DNA from: Nocardia sp. BSTN01
Lineage (GTDB): Bacteria > Actinomycetota > Actinomycetes > Mycobacteriales > Mycobacteriaceae
DNA: 64,000 nucleotides
Direction: 5' to 3'
Assembly: GCF_015354405.1 (NCBI RefSeq)
Contig: NZ_JADKYP010000009.1
Span: 107,232-171,231, forward strand
Shown: one piece after another, positions 37,439 through 45,837 of the stretch
Layout of the letters: each line of letters begins with the position of its first letter
Numbering within the stretch: the first letter of the stretch is position 1
Made by a program: the position numbers and the translations under genes
The notes under the pieces: model-generated
Databases searched by the model: none
What the model was told of the DNA's origin: nothing
The model's input: the letters and a program-made list of their open reading frames with translations, nothing else

Positions 37439-38953
37439 TCAGCGCGCGTTGCGGCGACCCAGCGGCACCCGCAGCACGGCGTCGGTGCCGATATCGGCGC
37501 CGGGATGCAAACCGATCGAGCCCCCGAGTTCCGCGGTCACCAGAGTGCGCACGATCTGCAATCCCAGCCGATCGGAACCCTCGAGGCTGAATCCCTCCGG
37601 CAACCCGCGTCCGTCGTCGCTGATGATGACATCCAGCCACCGCGCCGAACGCTCGGAACGTATTGTGACAGTGCCGTTTTCGCCCGCGTCGAAGGCATGC
37701 TCGATGGCGTTCTGCACCAATTCGGTCAGCACCATCACCAACGGGGTCGCGCGTTCGGCCGAGAAAACTCCCAGCGAACCGTCGCGGCGGACCTTGATGC
37801 GCGCGGTGTGGACGGTCGCCACATCGGCCATGATCGGCAGCAGGCGATCGACCACCTCGTCGAGGTCGACCTCCTCGTCCACCGACATCGACAGCATTTC
37901 GTGCACGGAAGCGATGGAGGTGACGCGGCGCACCGATTCGGTGAGCGCCACCCGGGCCTCTTCGTTCTCGGTGCGGCGGGCCTGCAGGCGCAGCAGGGCG
38001 GCGACGGTCTGCAGGTTGTTCTTCACCCGATGATGGATCTCGCGGATGGTGGCGTCCTTGGACAGCAGCGCCCGGTCGCGGCGCTTGACCTCCGTGACGT
38101 CGCGGACCAGCACCGCGGCCCCCGCCAGTTCACCGTGCGGGCGCAGCACCAGCGTGCGCAGCAGCACCGTCGCGCCGCGCGCCTCGACCTCCATCCGGCG
38201 GCCCGATTTGCCGGCCAGCGCGGCCTGGATGTCGCTGACGACCTCCTGCGCGTCGAACGGATCGGTGATCAGCGAGCGGGTCGACTGGGCCAGATCCTGG
38301 CCGGCCAGCTCGCTCTGCAGGCCCATGCGGTGATACGCCGACAGCGCGTTCGGGCTGGCGTAGACGACCAGGCCGGCGGTGTCGAGGCGGATGAAGCCGT
38401 CCCCGGCGCGCGGGCTGGAATGTGAGCCGGTGCGGTCCTCGAGGGTGGGGAAGGTGCCGTCGGCGATCATCTGACACAGATCGTCGGCGCAGCTCATATA
38501 GGCGTGCTCGAGGCTGCCGCGGATCTTCGAGCGCTGCATATCGGTATCGCGGCCGAGCACGGCGATGACGTCGGTGCCGCAGCGCACCGGAATTCCCTCG
38601 CGGATGACCCGCGCGGGGGTGGGGTGGTAGACGCCGGTGGATTCGCCGTCACCCTCGACCCGCACGATCTCCCCCGAACTCAGGGCCTGGAAGATCTGCG
38701 GATGTTCCTGGCGCGACGCCAGCGATCCGACCAGATCGTCGGGCTGGACCGTCTGGGCGGTGGTGGGCCGGCATTGGGCGACGCAGACCACGTCGGCCCC
38801 GTCGGTCACCGGGCCGATGCCGACCCACAGTTGCAGATCGGCGAACGACAGGTCGGCCAAGAGCTGCCAATCCCCCACCACGCGCTGCAGATGATCCACC
38901 GCCGCACCGGGGAGATCGGTGTGTTCGGCGAGCAGATCACTAAGAGTGGACAC
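37439..38953 (-). CDS. pdtaS: Sensor histidine kinase PdtaS
   Basis: Soluble two-component kinase of 504 residues. Order: GAF domain (~1-150), PAS domain (~185-290, with RDVTEVKRRDRAL at its end), a HisKA_2 dimerisation domain with the phospho-accepting histidine in IREIHHRVKNNLQTVAALLRLQ (~310), and an HATPase domain (LTELVQNAIEHAF; DDGRGLPEGF). Its partner in mycobacteria is the ANTAR-domain antiterminator PdtaR, encoded elsewhere. Cysteines 57 and 61 (VVCVAQC) sit where the M. tuberculosis protein has the pair linked to copper and nitric oxide sensing. Start is GTG 38953. It is convergent with whiB1. Confidence 0.93.
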   Translation of the reverse strand: MSTLSDLLAEHTDLPGAAVDHLQRVVGDWQLLADLSFADLQLWVGIGPVTDGADVVCVAQCRPTTAQTVQPDDLVGSLASRQEHPQIFQALSSGEIVRVEGDGESTGVYHPTPARVIREGIPVRCGTDVIAVLGRDTDMQRSKIRGSLEHAYMSCADDLCQMIADGTFPTLEDRTGSHSSPRAGDGFIRLDTAGLVVYASPNALSAYHRMGLQSELAGQDLAQSTRSLITDPFDAQEVVSDIQAALAGKSGRRMEVEARGATVLLRTLVLRPHGELAGAAVLVRDVTEVKRRDRALLSKDATIREIHHRVKNNLQTVAALLRLQARRTENEEARVALTESVRRVTSIASVHEMLSMSVDEEVDLDEVVDRLLPIMADVATVHTARIKVRRDGSLGVFSAERATPLVMVLTELVQNAIEHAFDAGENGTVTIRSERSARWLDVIISDDGRGLPEGFSLEGSDRLGLQIVRTLVTAELGGSIGLHPGADIGTDAVLRVPLGRRNAR

Positions 38954-39006
38954 GGGAACAAAGGCTACGGCACCCGCCCGTGAGCCGAAGTGGTGTCGTG
39001 GCGAAG

Positions 39007-39222
39007 CTAGGAAATGACGGCGATCAGATCGCCCTTCTGCAGGACGTCGCCGGGCTTCACATTGATCGAGGCGACGGTGCCGTCCGCCTCGGCCACCACC
39101 GGGATCTCCATCTTCATCGATTCCAGCAGCACCAGGGTGTCACCTTCGCGCACCGCCGCGCCCTCGTGCGCGACGATCTGGAAGACGGTGGACACCATCT
39201 CCGCGAGCACTTCCTCAGCCAT
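39007..39222 (-). CDS. Biotinyl/lipoyl-domain protein TB7.3-like
   Basis: Single-domain carrier protein of 71 residues. The biotin-type attachment motif ESMKME puts the modified lysine at residue 37, on the hairpin between VREGDTLVLL and IPVVAEADGTVASINVKPGD. The size equals TB7.3 (Rv3221c), its positional counterpart. It may serve an acyl-CoA carboxylase or be a free biotin carrier. The ATG at 39222 (MAEEVLAEMV) is taken because the homologue starts there. It is 53 bp upstream of pdtaS on the same strand. Confidence 0.9.
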   Translation of the reverse strand: MAEEVLAEMVSTVFQIVAHEGAAVREGDTLVLLESMKMEIPVVAEADGTVASINVKPGDVLQKGDLIAVIS

Positions 39223-39334
39223 GACACCCTTCCGGTCGATCGGCCCGTATCCGCTGACGGTACAGCCAACCACATCCGTACCGAGAGCGTTCGATCGCTC
39301 GAAAGATACCGGGCCGTAGGCGCTGTCGCGCCGG

Positions 39335-41488
39335 TTATGCGGTGGTGCTCACCTTGACCCAGGTGTTGTTGACGGCAGCCGTGCCGGACAGCGGGTCGAC
39401 CAGTGCCGGGTCGTGGAGGAGGTTGACGTTGGCGCCCGGGAGGGAGGCGGCGACCCGCCAGCCGACGCCGGGTTCGCGGTGGCCCCAGCCGTGCGGGATC
39501 GCGACCGTGCCGGGGCGGATATCGTCGCCGACCTCCAGGGTCACCACGATCGAACCGCTCGACGAGGTGACGGTGACCGGTTCGCCGTCGGCCAGCCCGC
39601 GCGCGCCGGCGTCGGCCGGATGCATGAGGACGGTGCAGCGATCGCGGCCCTTCACCATGGCCGGGACGTTGTGCAGCCACGAGTTGTTGCTGCGCAGATG
39701 GCGACGGCCGATCAGGCGCAGATCGAATCCGTCGGCTCCGGCGGACGGAGTCGCCGGCAGGTCGGCGAGCAGCTTCGCCACCTCGGCACGGAAATCCTGC
39801 GGCGCCAACCGGACCTTGCGGTCGCGGGTGCCGATCAGCGTGCGCAGGCGGGGGCGCAGCGGCCCGAGATCGATGCCGCCCGCGGAGGCGCGCAGCTTGG
39901 TGACGGTCAGGCCCGCCCGGCCGCGGCGCAGCACGCCGTACGGGCCGGCCGCGATGCCCAGCGCGGCCAGCCGCACCGGCGAGAGGCGTTCGAACACCGC
40001 GTTCAGCATCCGGCCGGTGAGGCGTCGCGCCGGCAGCGGCACCACCTCGGTGACCAGCCGCGCCATGATCTCCCAGTCCTCGAGGCCGTCGGCCGGCGGC
40101 TCGAACACCTTGGCGTCGTAGCGCAGATTGTTGCGCACGCTGAACACCGGGAACAGCAGGTTGACGTCCTCGCGCTCGAGCTGGGACACCGGCGGCAGGA
40201 TGATGTCGGCGTGCCGGGTGGTCTCGGTGACATACATGTCCACGGCCACAAAGAAATCCAGCGATTCCAGCGCCGCGTCCAGGCGCCCGCGCTGCGGCGT
40301 CGACAGCACCGGATTGCCGGCGTAGGTGACCATCGCCCGGATCTGCCCGGGGCCCTCGGTGAGAATCTCGTCGGCCAGCGCCGCCACCGGCAGTTCGGAC
40401 CGGAAGGACTTGTAGCGGCCCGAGCGGTCGGTCCACGCGCCGTGGCCCATCGACAGATATTTGCCGTACCGGGCGGCGTCGACCGGCGCGGTCGCGAACA
40501 TCTGCCCGCCCGCCCGGTCCAGATTGCCGGTCACCGCGTTGATCGTGTTCACCAGCCAGTGCGTGAGTGTGCCGGTCACCTGCTGGCATACGCCGATCCG
40601 CGCGTAGAGCACGGCCGAGCGGGCCGCGGCATGGTCGCGGGCGAATCCGCGGATGGTCTCGGCGTCGACACCGGCATGCGGGGCCGCCAGTTCGGGCGTG
40701 CACTGCGCGACGGTCTCGCGCAGTTCGTCCCAGCCCGAACAGCGCGCACGCACGGCCCGCTCGTCGCACAACTTCTCGTCGATCAGCACATTGAGCACGG
40801 CCAGCAGCAAATAGACGTCACCACCCGGGACGACCGCGATGTGCCGGTCGGCCAGTCGCGCGGTCTCGGTGCGGCGCGGATCGATCACCACGACCGTGCC
40901 GCCGCGCTCACGCACCCGCTTGATGCGCTGCTTGGCATTCGGCATGGTCGTCACCGACCCGTTCGACACCGCCGGATTCGCGCCCAGGATCACCAGCCGG
41001 TCGGTGCGGTCGATATCGGCGACCGGCATCAGGACATTGGATCCGAACATCCGCCAGGCCGCGAACTCCTGCGGGAGTTGATCGATCGAGGAAGCGGAGA
41101 AGAAGTTGCGGGTCGCCAGCGCGACCCGCAGCAGCACGCCGTACAACACCGAAGAACTGTGTGCCGCAGGGTTTCCCAGATACATGCCGATCGCGCTCGG
41201 ACCGTGCTCCGCGCGGATCCGGCGCAGCCGCTGGCCGATCTCGCGGAACGCTTCGTCCCAGCCGATAGGCTCGAACCGATCGCCGACGCGGCGTACCGGC
41301 GTGCGGAGCCGATCCGGGTCGTGGTGCAGCGCTCCCATTGCCGTGGCCTTGGGACAGATATATCCCTCGGACAGCACATCGTCGGGATTTCCCTCGATCC
41401 GGACGACGCGGTCGCCTTCGACGGTGACCCGGATTCCGCAGTGCGCCTCACACAGGGTGCACTGTCGAGAAACAATGCGAGTATCCAT
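39335..41488 (-). CDS. Molybdopterin-dependent oxidoreductase (DMSO-reductase superfamily)
   Basis: Molybdenum bis-pterin enzyme of 717 residues. An N-terminal [4Fe-4S] site has Cys 10, 13, 17 and 45 (C-x2-C-x3-C-x27-C), then the large pterin-binding fold (VILGANPAVSNGSV, VVVIDPRRTETARLADRHIAV) and a C-terminal dinucleotide-binding barrel (VTSSSGSIVVTLEV, IPHGWGHREPGVGW). No Tat signal is seen, so it is cytoplasmic. It resembles uncharacterised formate-dehydrogenase/nitrate-reductase-like enzymes of mycobacteria. No Cys or Sec is evident at the molybdenum-ligand region (SASSIDQLPQ), so serine or aspartate ligation is possible. Substrate unknown; nitrate is conceivable given the two narK genes. 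Confidence 0.82.
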   Translation of the reverse strand: MDTRIVSRQCTLCEAHCGIRVTVEGDRVVRIEGNPDDVLSEGYICPKATAMGALHHDPDRLRTPVRRVGDRFEPIGWDEAFREIGQRLRRIRAEHGPSAIGMYLGNPAAHSSSVLYGVLLRVALATRNFFSASSIDQLPQEFAAWRMFGSNVLMPVADIDRTDRLVILGANPAVSNGSVTTMPNAKQRIKRVRERGGTVVVIDPRRTETARLADRHIAVVPGGDVYLLLAVLNVLIDEKLCDERAVRARCSGWDELRETVAQCTPELAAPHAGVDAETIRGFARDHAAARSAVLYARIGVCQQVTGTLTHWLVNTINAVTGNLDRAGGQMFATAPVDAARYGKYLSMGHGAWTDRSGRYKSFRSELPVAALADEILTEGPGQIRAMVTYAGNPVLSTPQRGRLDAALESLDFFVAVDMYVTETTRHADIILPPVSQLEREDVNLLFPVFSVRNNLRYDAKVFEPPADGLEDWEIMARLVTEVVPLPARRLTGRMLNAVFERLSPVRLAALGIAAGPYGVLRRGRAGLTVTKLRASAGGIDLGPLRPRLRTLIGTRDRKVRLAPQDFRAEVAKLLADLPATPSAGADGFDLRLIGRRHLRSNNSWLHNVPAMVKGRDRCTVLMHPADAGARGLADGEPVTVTSSSGSIVVTLEVGDDIRPGTVAIPHGWGHREPGVGWRVAASLPGANVNLLHDPALVDPLSGTAAVNNTWVKVSTTA

Positions 41489-41565
41489 GGCACATCCTCT
41501 CACGCGCGGGGCATCTCGCAGCGTACCGGCGCCCGCGGCATCGGTACAGCCCCGCCGGATCGGCG

Positions 41566-42360
41566 TTACCGCCCGCGGATTTCATAGAGCAGGGTGCGGC
41601 CGTCACGGATGACCGTACGCACGGACTGCTGGTAGGTCGTGTGGCCGCCGTCGGGCCGATGCTCCTCGATATCCACATCGAACAGATCCGGCTCGCGCGT
41701 GGTGATGTGAACGCAGTACGTGGTCCCGGGCGGGATCACGGTGTCGATCGCCTGCTGCAGACCGTCGGCGGCGGCGACGTTGACGGTATCCGGGGCGACG
41801 AAGGCCTGAGCCCGCACACCGCTGCGCTCGGTGTAATACGAATACTCGAATCCCAGAATGGAATTCGGCCCGTCGGTGACGCCACCGGCACCGTTGCCGA
41901 CGACGATGCCGTCGTGCGACTCGGCCGGGCACGCCGGAGTCTGCGGCGCGGTGGCCGGGGCGGATGTTTCGGCGGATCCGGCCGGGGCCGAGCTCGTCGC
42001 GGTCGCGACCGCGGCGGCGGTACCAGGTTCCTCGCGCGTGGCCGTCACCGCCAGCGCGATTCCGCCACCGGCGAGCGCGACCACGGCGGCCGCGGCGGCG
42101 ATCCACGGCTTGCGCCGGCGGGGCCGGCGCGGCGGCCGGGTGGACGGACCCAGTGCGAGCTGGATGGCATCGGGATCGATCGCCCATTCCGGGGACTCCG
42201 GCGGCCGCCGGACTATGCGCGGTGGCGAGGCCGCGGGACGCGAATCGCGCAGCGGGGGCGGCTGCGGTGGACGGGGCGGCGTGAACCAATCGGCCGAGCC
42301 GACCGGCGGGCCGAACGGTTGCGGCACGGGTCCGGGCGGCCGGTTGGATTCAGAACTCAT
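41566..42360 (-). CDS. Proline-rich single-pass membrane protein, unknown function
   Basis: Protein of 264 residues not recognised as a named family. Residues 1-90 are proline- and arginine-rich and cytoplasmic, a transmembrane helix (KPWIAAAAAVVALAGGGIALAVT) lies near 88-110, an Ala/Ser/Thr-rich linker follows, and the C-terminal ~120 residues form a compact outer domain with two cysteines (TPACPAES and TTYCVHIT) and a run of beta strands. This layout is common for actinobacterial surface or signalling proteins. The ATG at 42360 has GAGGG upstream; an in-frame ATG at 42465 would add 35 residues. Confidence 0.6.
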   Translation of the reverse strand: MSSESNRPPGPVPQPFGPPVGSADWFTPPRPPQPPPLRDSRPAASPPRIVRRPPESPEWAIDPDAIQLALGPSTRPPRRPRRRKPWIAAAAAVVALAGGGIALAVTATREEPGTAAAVATATSSAPAGSAETSAPATAPQTPACPAESHDGIVVGNGAGGVTDGPNSILGFEYSYYTERSGVRAQAFVAPDTVNVAAADGLQQAIDTVIPPGTTYCVHITTREPDLFDVDIEEHRPDGGHTTYQQSVRTVIRDGRTLLYEIRGR

Positions 42361-42812
42361 CACATCCCTCACGCCCGCTGCTGTCCCGCCGGGAAGACGA
42401 TGCCAGTACTTGCCCCACCGCACAACCGGAAGCCGCCCCCAGCGCTGGGAGGTACTCCTTGCCATCGACGCGCAACCTTGGCTACGGACAGTCGCCTGAG
42501 GCGCTGACGGCAATCATGCGGAGAACGTGTCGACCGCAACCAAAGTAATGCGCAATAGCTATTACTATCTGGAATCGATGCTCTGCTGACGCCGCCCCGG
42601 CGTGACCGCTCCGGACCACCCCGTCTCCCGCGCGCTCCGAAATTCCTCCATTCATCGCATCGGATTCATACATTTTTCGACCGTCGCGCATTTCCGCACC
42701 GGATTTCCCTACCGCCATCGCCGCATCGGTCGCCGCGACTGTAGACTCCGCCGCGGAAGAAATTGTGCGGACATATTCTCGCCCGCCGCACAATGGCCGG
42801 TCAGGAGTAATC
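42361..42812. other. Intergenic region between divergent membrane protein and WS/DGAT genes
   Basis: About 450 bp with no supported gene. It contains the palindrome CCCAGCGCTGGG (42438-42449), the near-palindrome at 42551-42566 listed separately, and an AT-richer stretch from 42640 to 42760 that may hold the WS/DGAT promoter (TAGACT at 42743-42748 is a possible -10). Confidence 0.4.
42551..42566. promoter_or_regulatory. Near-palindrome shared with the mce promoter
   Basis: CGCAATAGCTATTACT. The 13 nt CGCAATAGCTATT are identical to 61643-61655 in the yrbE-mce promoter, where the palindrome is perfect over 16 bp. It lies 247 bp upstream of the WS/DGAT start. Probably a binding site of a common regulator; the regulator is unknown. 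Confidence 0.5.
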
Positions 42813-44270
42813 ATGACGACGACAACGGTCCGCGCTGCGAGCAGCGGTCTCCACCTCACTGCCGAACAGCTGACGCCGCGCGATGCGGTATTCGTCTACG
42901 ACGAGTTCGAGCGGCACCCGTCGAATATCGTCGCCGCCTATGTCTTCGCCGGTGCGGCGGAACCGGAAGGCCGGTCGGTGAGCCGGGCCCAGGTGCGGGC
43001 CTGGATGCGGGAGCGGCTCGGTTACGCATCGCTGTTCCACCGCCGCGTGGAACGTGTACCGGGTGACGTCGACCTGCCGTACTGGGTTCCCGACCCCGGC
43101 TTCGACATCGATCATCACGTGACGATCGAGGAGCGCGCGTCGTGGTCCTGGGCCGAGGCGCGCGCTCGCCTGGCCGACATCGCCGCGGCGCGGATGGATC
43201 TCACCCGCCCGCCGTGGCAGCTGTACCTCTTCGACGGTGTGCGCGGATTTCCCGGGACCGCCGATCCGGTGACGATCGTGGTGCTGAAGTTCCATCACAG
43301 CGTCGGCGACGGTGTGGCCACCCGCGAACTCGAACGGAAACTGTTCGGCACCACGGACACTCATCCTCCGCTCCCTACGACCGATCGTCGCTGGTCGCAG
43401 CCGGGCGCGCTGATGCGCGCCGCCGCCGTCACACCGTATCGATTCACACGTTTCGTCTCCGGCGTGGCCCGCACGCGCGCGGCGGCACGCACGGTAGCAG
43501 CCAAGGCCGCGGAAAACCTGCTCCGCGAACCGATTCCGCTGCGGCCCGCCACGCGCTTCAATCGCCGCATCGGCACGGCACCCGTCTTCGATCTGGTCAC
43601 CCTGCCGCTCGCACAGGTCAAGGCGGCGACAGCTGCCTCCGCCGAGCGGGTCACGGTCAACGACCTGCTGCTGTCGGTCGTCTCGGGCGCTCTGTCGGCC
43701 TATCTTGCCGAGCAGGGCGAGACGCCGTCCGCATCGCTGGGCGCGATGGTGCCGATCTCGATGCGCGAACTCACGCAGTGGAATTCGGCGAATCAGCTGT
43801 GCCAGATGTCGGTGGACCTGCACACCGATCTCGCCGATCTGCTGGAACGCCTGTACGCCATCCGGAACTCCGCCCGGGAGGAGAAGCAGCGCTGGGCCGA
43901 TCCGGCGGTCATCGCCCGCGAGAGCCGTATGCAGACCTCACCCGCCTGGCTGTTGCGCCTGGCCGGATGGGCTCGCGCGCAGCGGGTTTTCGATGAGGTC
44001 GACACGGTGCCGCTGTCCAACACCACCGTCAGCAATGTGCCTCCGGTCGCGGACCGTCTGGAATTTCTCGGGGCACCGGTGATCAGCGTCTTCGGCGTAC
44101 TCCCGATCATGGACGGCGACGGGCTGCGGCATCTGATCACTTCTCAGGGCGATCAGGTGGTGATCGCGGTCAGCTCCGACGCCGACATGCTCCCGGACCC
44201 GGCGCGGTACGGCGAACTGCTGCTGCGCTCGTTCCGGGAGCTGAGTGAACGGCTCGCCACACACGGGTGA
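42813..44270 (+). CDS. WS/DGAT wax ester synthase / diacylglycerol O-acyltransferase
   Basis: Acyltransferase of 485 residues that forms triacylglycerol or wax esters from acyl-CoA. The active-site motif HHxxxDG is FHHSVGDGVATRE at ~161, preceded by the family LTRPPWQLYLFDG. The second conserved block is VNDLLLSVVSGALSAYL with LGAMVPISMR, and the C-terminal NVPPVADRLEFLGA is also typical. An AGGAG at 42803-42807 decides the ATG at 42813. Such enzymes build storage lipid droplets at the membrane. It is convergent with the mycolyltransferase-like gene and may be co-regulated with the mce operon. Confidence 0.9.
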   Translation: MTTTTVRAASSGLHLTAEQLTPRDAVFVYDEFERHPSNIVAAYVFAGAAEPEGRSVSRAQVRAWMRERLGYASLFHRRVERVPGDVDLPYWVPDPGFDIDHHVTIEERASWSWAEARARLADIAAARMDLTRPPWQLYLFDGVRGFPGTADPVTIVVLKFHHSVGDGVATRELERKLFGTTDTHPPLPTTDRRWSQPGALMRAAAVTPYRFTRFVSGVARTRAAARTVAAKAAENLLREPIPLRPATRFNRRIGTAPVFDLVTLPLAQVKAATAASAERVTVNDLLLSVVSGALSAYLAEQGETPSASLGAMVPISMRELTQWNSANQLCQMSVDLHTDLADLLERLYAIRNSAREEKQRWADPAVIARESRMQTSPAWLLRLAGWARAQRVFDEVDTVPLSNTTVSNVPPVADRLEFLGAPVISVFGVLPIMDGDGLRHLITSQGDQVVIAVSSDADMLPDPARYGELLLRSFRELSERLATHG

Positions 44271-44294
44271 CGGACCGCGCGGCGGCGGAGCGGC

Positions 44295-45338
44295 TCAGTT
44301 CGCGCCGATCGCCGCCGCCATCATCGGCCAGGATTTGTGCAGGTCGTCCTGCCAGTAGCCCCACGAGTGGGTGCCCGCAGGATGGAAGGTGTAGGTGATG
44401 TCCGTGCGTCCGAGTTCCCGGGTGCGCTCGGCGAGTTTGGTCGTGCAGTAGTTCGCCGCCGATTCGATCCCGCCGCCGAGCAGGACCTGATTGGCCAGTA
44501 CCCCGGTGTTCGCGCGCACGCTCGGGTCGGCGAGACTGTCGTGCCGGCCGGGGAGTCCGCTCGCGCTGGAGATGTACATCGGAATCCGCGGCAGCCGGTC
44601 GGCGTGCAGATACGGATCGTGTGCCTTCCAGCCCTCACCTCCGACCGGTCCCCACATATTCGTCGCATCGCCCTTGCCCAGGCTGATCACCAGGCTGACG
44701 AACGACTGGCCGAGCGGATCGCTGGTCATCGCGCAACCGCTGTAGGCGGAGACGCTTCGATAGAGCGCCGGGGCCTCGATCGCCAGATCCAGCACCGAAG
44801 TACCGGCCATCGAGATGCCGGCCAGCGCATTGGCGCCGGTGGTGCCGAAGGCCGAATCGATCACGGGCGGAAGCTCGTCGGTGAGGAAGGTGGCCCACTT
44901 GTTCCGGCCGTTGTTCTTCAGTTTCTTCGCCAGGCCCGGGTCGTCGCGCTCCCAGTCGGTGTAGTAACTGAACGCGCCCTCCATCGGGATCACCACGTTG
45001 ACGTGTTTGTCGGCGAAGAAGTCCGCGGCATCGGTCTGCGCCAGCCAGGTCGCGGCGTCCTCGCCACCGCCGGCGCCGTTGAGCAGATACAGCGTGGGCG
45101 CCGGGGTACGGGAGTCCTTCGCGGGCAACACTTGCAGCGGGATGTCGCGATCCATCGCCGGCGAATGGACGCTGATCCGGAGTACACGCCCGGGGCCCGG
45201 GGTTTCACCGACGATATGCGCCGCGGGAGCGGCCGAACCGATCGGCGCGACCGACGTCCACAGCAGGGCGGCCGCACCGAGATATGCCACCAGCCAGGCG
45301 ATCCCGCGCACCGCGCCGGCCCTTTTACCGCTCGACAC
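44295..45338 (-). CDS. Secreted antigen-85-family mycolyltransferase-like protein
   Basis: Exported alpha/beta hydrolase of about 347 residues. A signal peptide or anchor (GIAWLVAYLGAAALLWTSVAP) occupies the N-terminus. The nucleophile elbow is LAGISMAGTSVLDLA (~175), and the histidine block GTHSWGYWQDDLHKSW (~323) matches the antigen 85 THSWxYW block better than the other copy at 6970-7953. Expected reaction: transfer of mycolic acid between trehalose and cell-wall or protein acceptors. GTG starts at 45338 or 45341 follow an AGAGG box. It is the third gene of a leftward operon behind two tiny peptide genes, which are candidate acceptors (inference). Confidence 0.82.
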   Translation of the reverse strand: MSSGKRAGAVRGIAWLVAYLGAAALLWTSVAPIGSAAPAAHIVGETPGPGRVLRISVHSPAMDRDIPLQVLPAKDSRTPAPTLYLLNGAGGGEDAATWLAQTDAADFFADKHVNVVIPMEGAFSYYTDWERDDPGLAKKLKNNGRNKWATFLTDELPPVIDSAFGTTGANALAGISMAGTSVLDLAIEAPALYRSVSAYSGCAMTSDPLGQSFVSLVISLGKGDATNMWGPVGGEGWKAHDPYLHADRLPRIPMYISSASGLPGRHDSLADPSVRANTGVLANQVLLGGGIESAANYCTTKLAERTRELGRTDITYTFHPAGTHSWGYWQDDLHKSWPMMAAAIGAN

Positions 45339-45361
45339 CACAACCACCTCTACACAGCACT

Positions 45362-45394
45362 GTGGGGGCGCACCCGGTTCGAGTGAGCCCCCAC
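45362..45394 (-). other. Stem-loop between the small peptide genes and the mycolyltransferase-like gene
   Basis: GTGGGGGC (45362-45369) and GCCCCCAC (45387-45394) form a perfect 8-bp stem with a 17-nt loop. Read leftward there is no T-run after it, so it may be a partial terminator or an mRNA-stability element allowing far more peptide than enzyme to be made. Confidence 0.5.
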
Positions 45395-45408
45395 CATCGA
45401 CGACTGGA

Positions 45409-45525
45409 TTATTTTCCGGCGGCCGGGGTGCCACCACTGAGGGTGATGAGCGCATTCACGATGGTGGTTCCGACCGAACCGGCGCTCTGCGTGCCCATTC
45501 CCAGAATATCGATGAGCGATCCCAT
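45409..45525 (-). CDS. Small peptide 2 of the mycolyltransferase operon (38 aa)
   Basis: Unrecognised protein of 38 residues: MGSLIDILGMGTQSAGSVGT, continuing TIVNALITLSGGTPAAGK. There is no signal peptide and no charged core. It has two amphipathic or hydrophobic stretches with five serines and five threonines, and a single Lys at the end. AGGAG (complement of 45533-45537) is well placed before the ATG. It shares the beginning MGSxxD(I/L)L with the peptide encoded just upstream. Features resemble the very short PorA/PorH/ProtX mycolated proteins of corynebacteria, which also lack signal peptides; homology cannot be claimed. Coding is supported by the ribosome binding site and the paired layout. 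Confidence 0.6.
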   Translation of the reverse strand: MGSLIDILGMGTQSAGSVGTTIVNALITLSGGTPAAGK

Positions 45526-45595
45526 ACTTTTCTCCTAAATATCCGTGCACCGAGTTACCGCGCGCAACTCGATGAATACGAGCGTTTTCGTCGAA

Positions 45596-45709
45596 TTACT
45601 TGACGATGCTTCCGAGCGAACCGAGGAAGGTTTCCCACAGCCCGTCACCCGCAACTGCGGAACCCAGGGCCGGAATCAACGCGGTAAGCAAGTCGCCCAT
45701 CGAACCCAT
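45596..45709 (-). CDS. Small peptide 1 of the mycolyltransferase operon (37 aa)
   Basis: Unrecognised protein of 37 residues: MGSMGDLLTALIPALGSAVA, continuing GDGLWETFLGSLGSIVK. A strong AAAGGAG (complement of 45718-45724) stands 8 nt before the ATG, and a good promoter lies at 45809-45837. The sequence can form an amphipathic helix with repeated L-G-S motifs, two acidic residues near its middle and a terminal Lys. It lacks a signal peptide. Together with the next gene it forms a tandem of short paralogue-like peptides ahead of a secreted mycolyltransferase-like enzyme. A pore-forming or cell-envelope role modified by mycolate is the working guess, not shown by sequence. Confidence 0.62.
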   Translation of the reverse strand: MGSMGDLLTALIPALGSAVAGDGLWETFLGSLGSIVK

Positions 45710-45808
45710 CGATGAATCTCCTTTGTGAGCGTGTTCAATCGCCTCTCAGTCGCCGGAATCACGCCTGAGAGTTATCGGTCACGGCCGGTACCGGTTAGTG
45801 ACCGAGGC

Positions 45809-45837
45809 AACATATCAAGCGTCCACTTTTCAAGCAA
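45809..45837 (-). promoter_or_regulatory. Promoter of the small-peptide/mycolyltransferase operon
   Basis: Minus strand: TTGCTT (45837-45832), 17-bp spacer, TATGTT (45814-45809). Transcription would start near 45802, giving a leader of about 93 nt before the first peptide gene. Confidence 0.6.
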
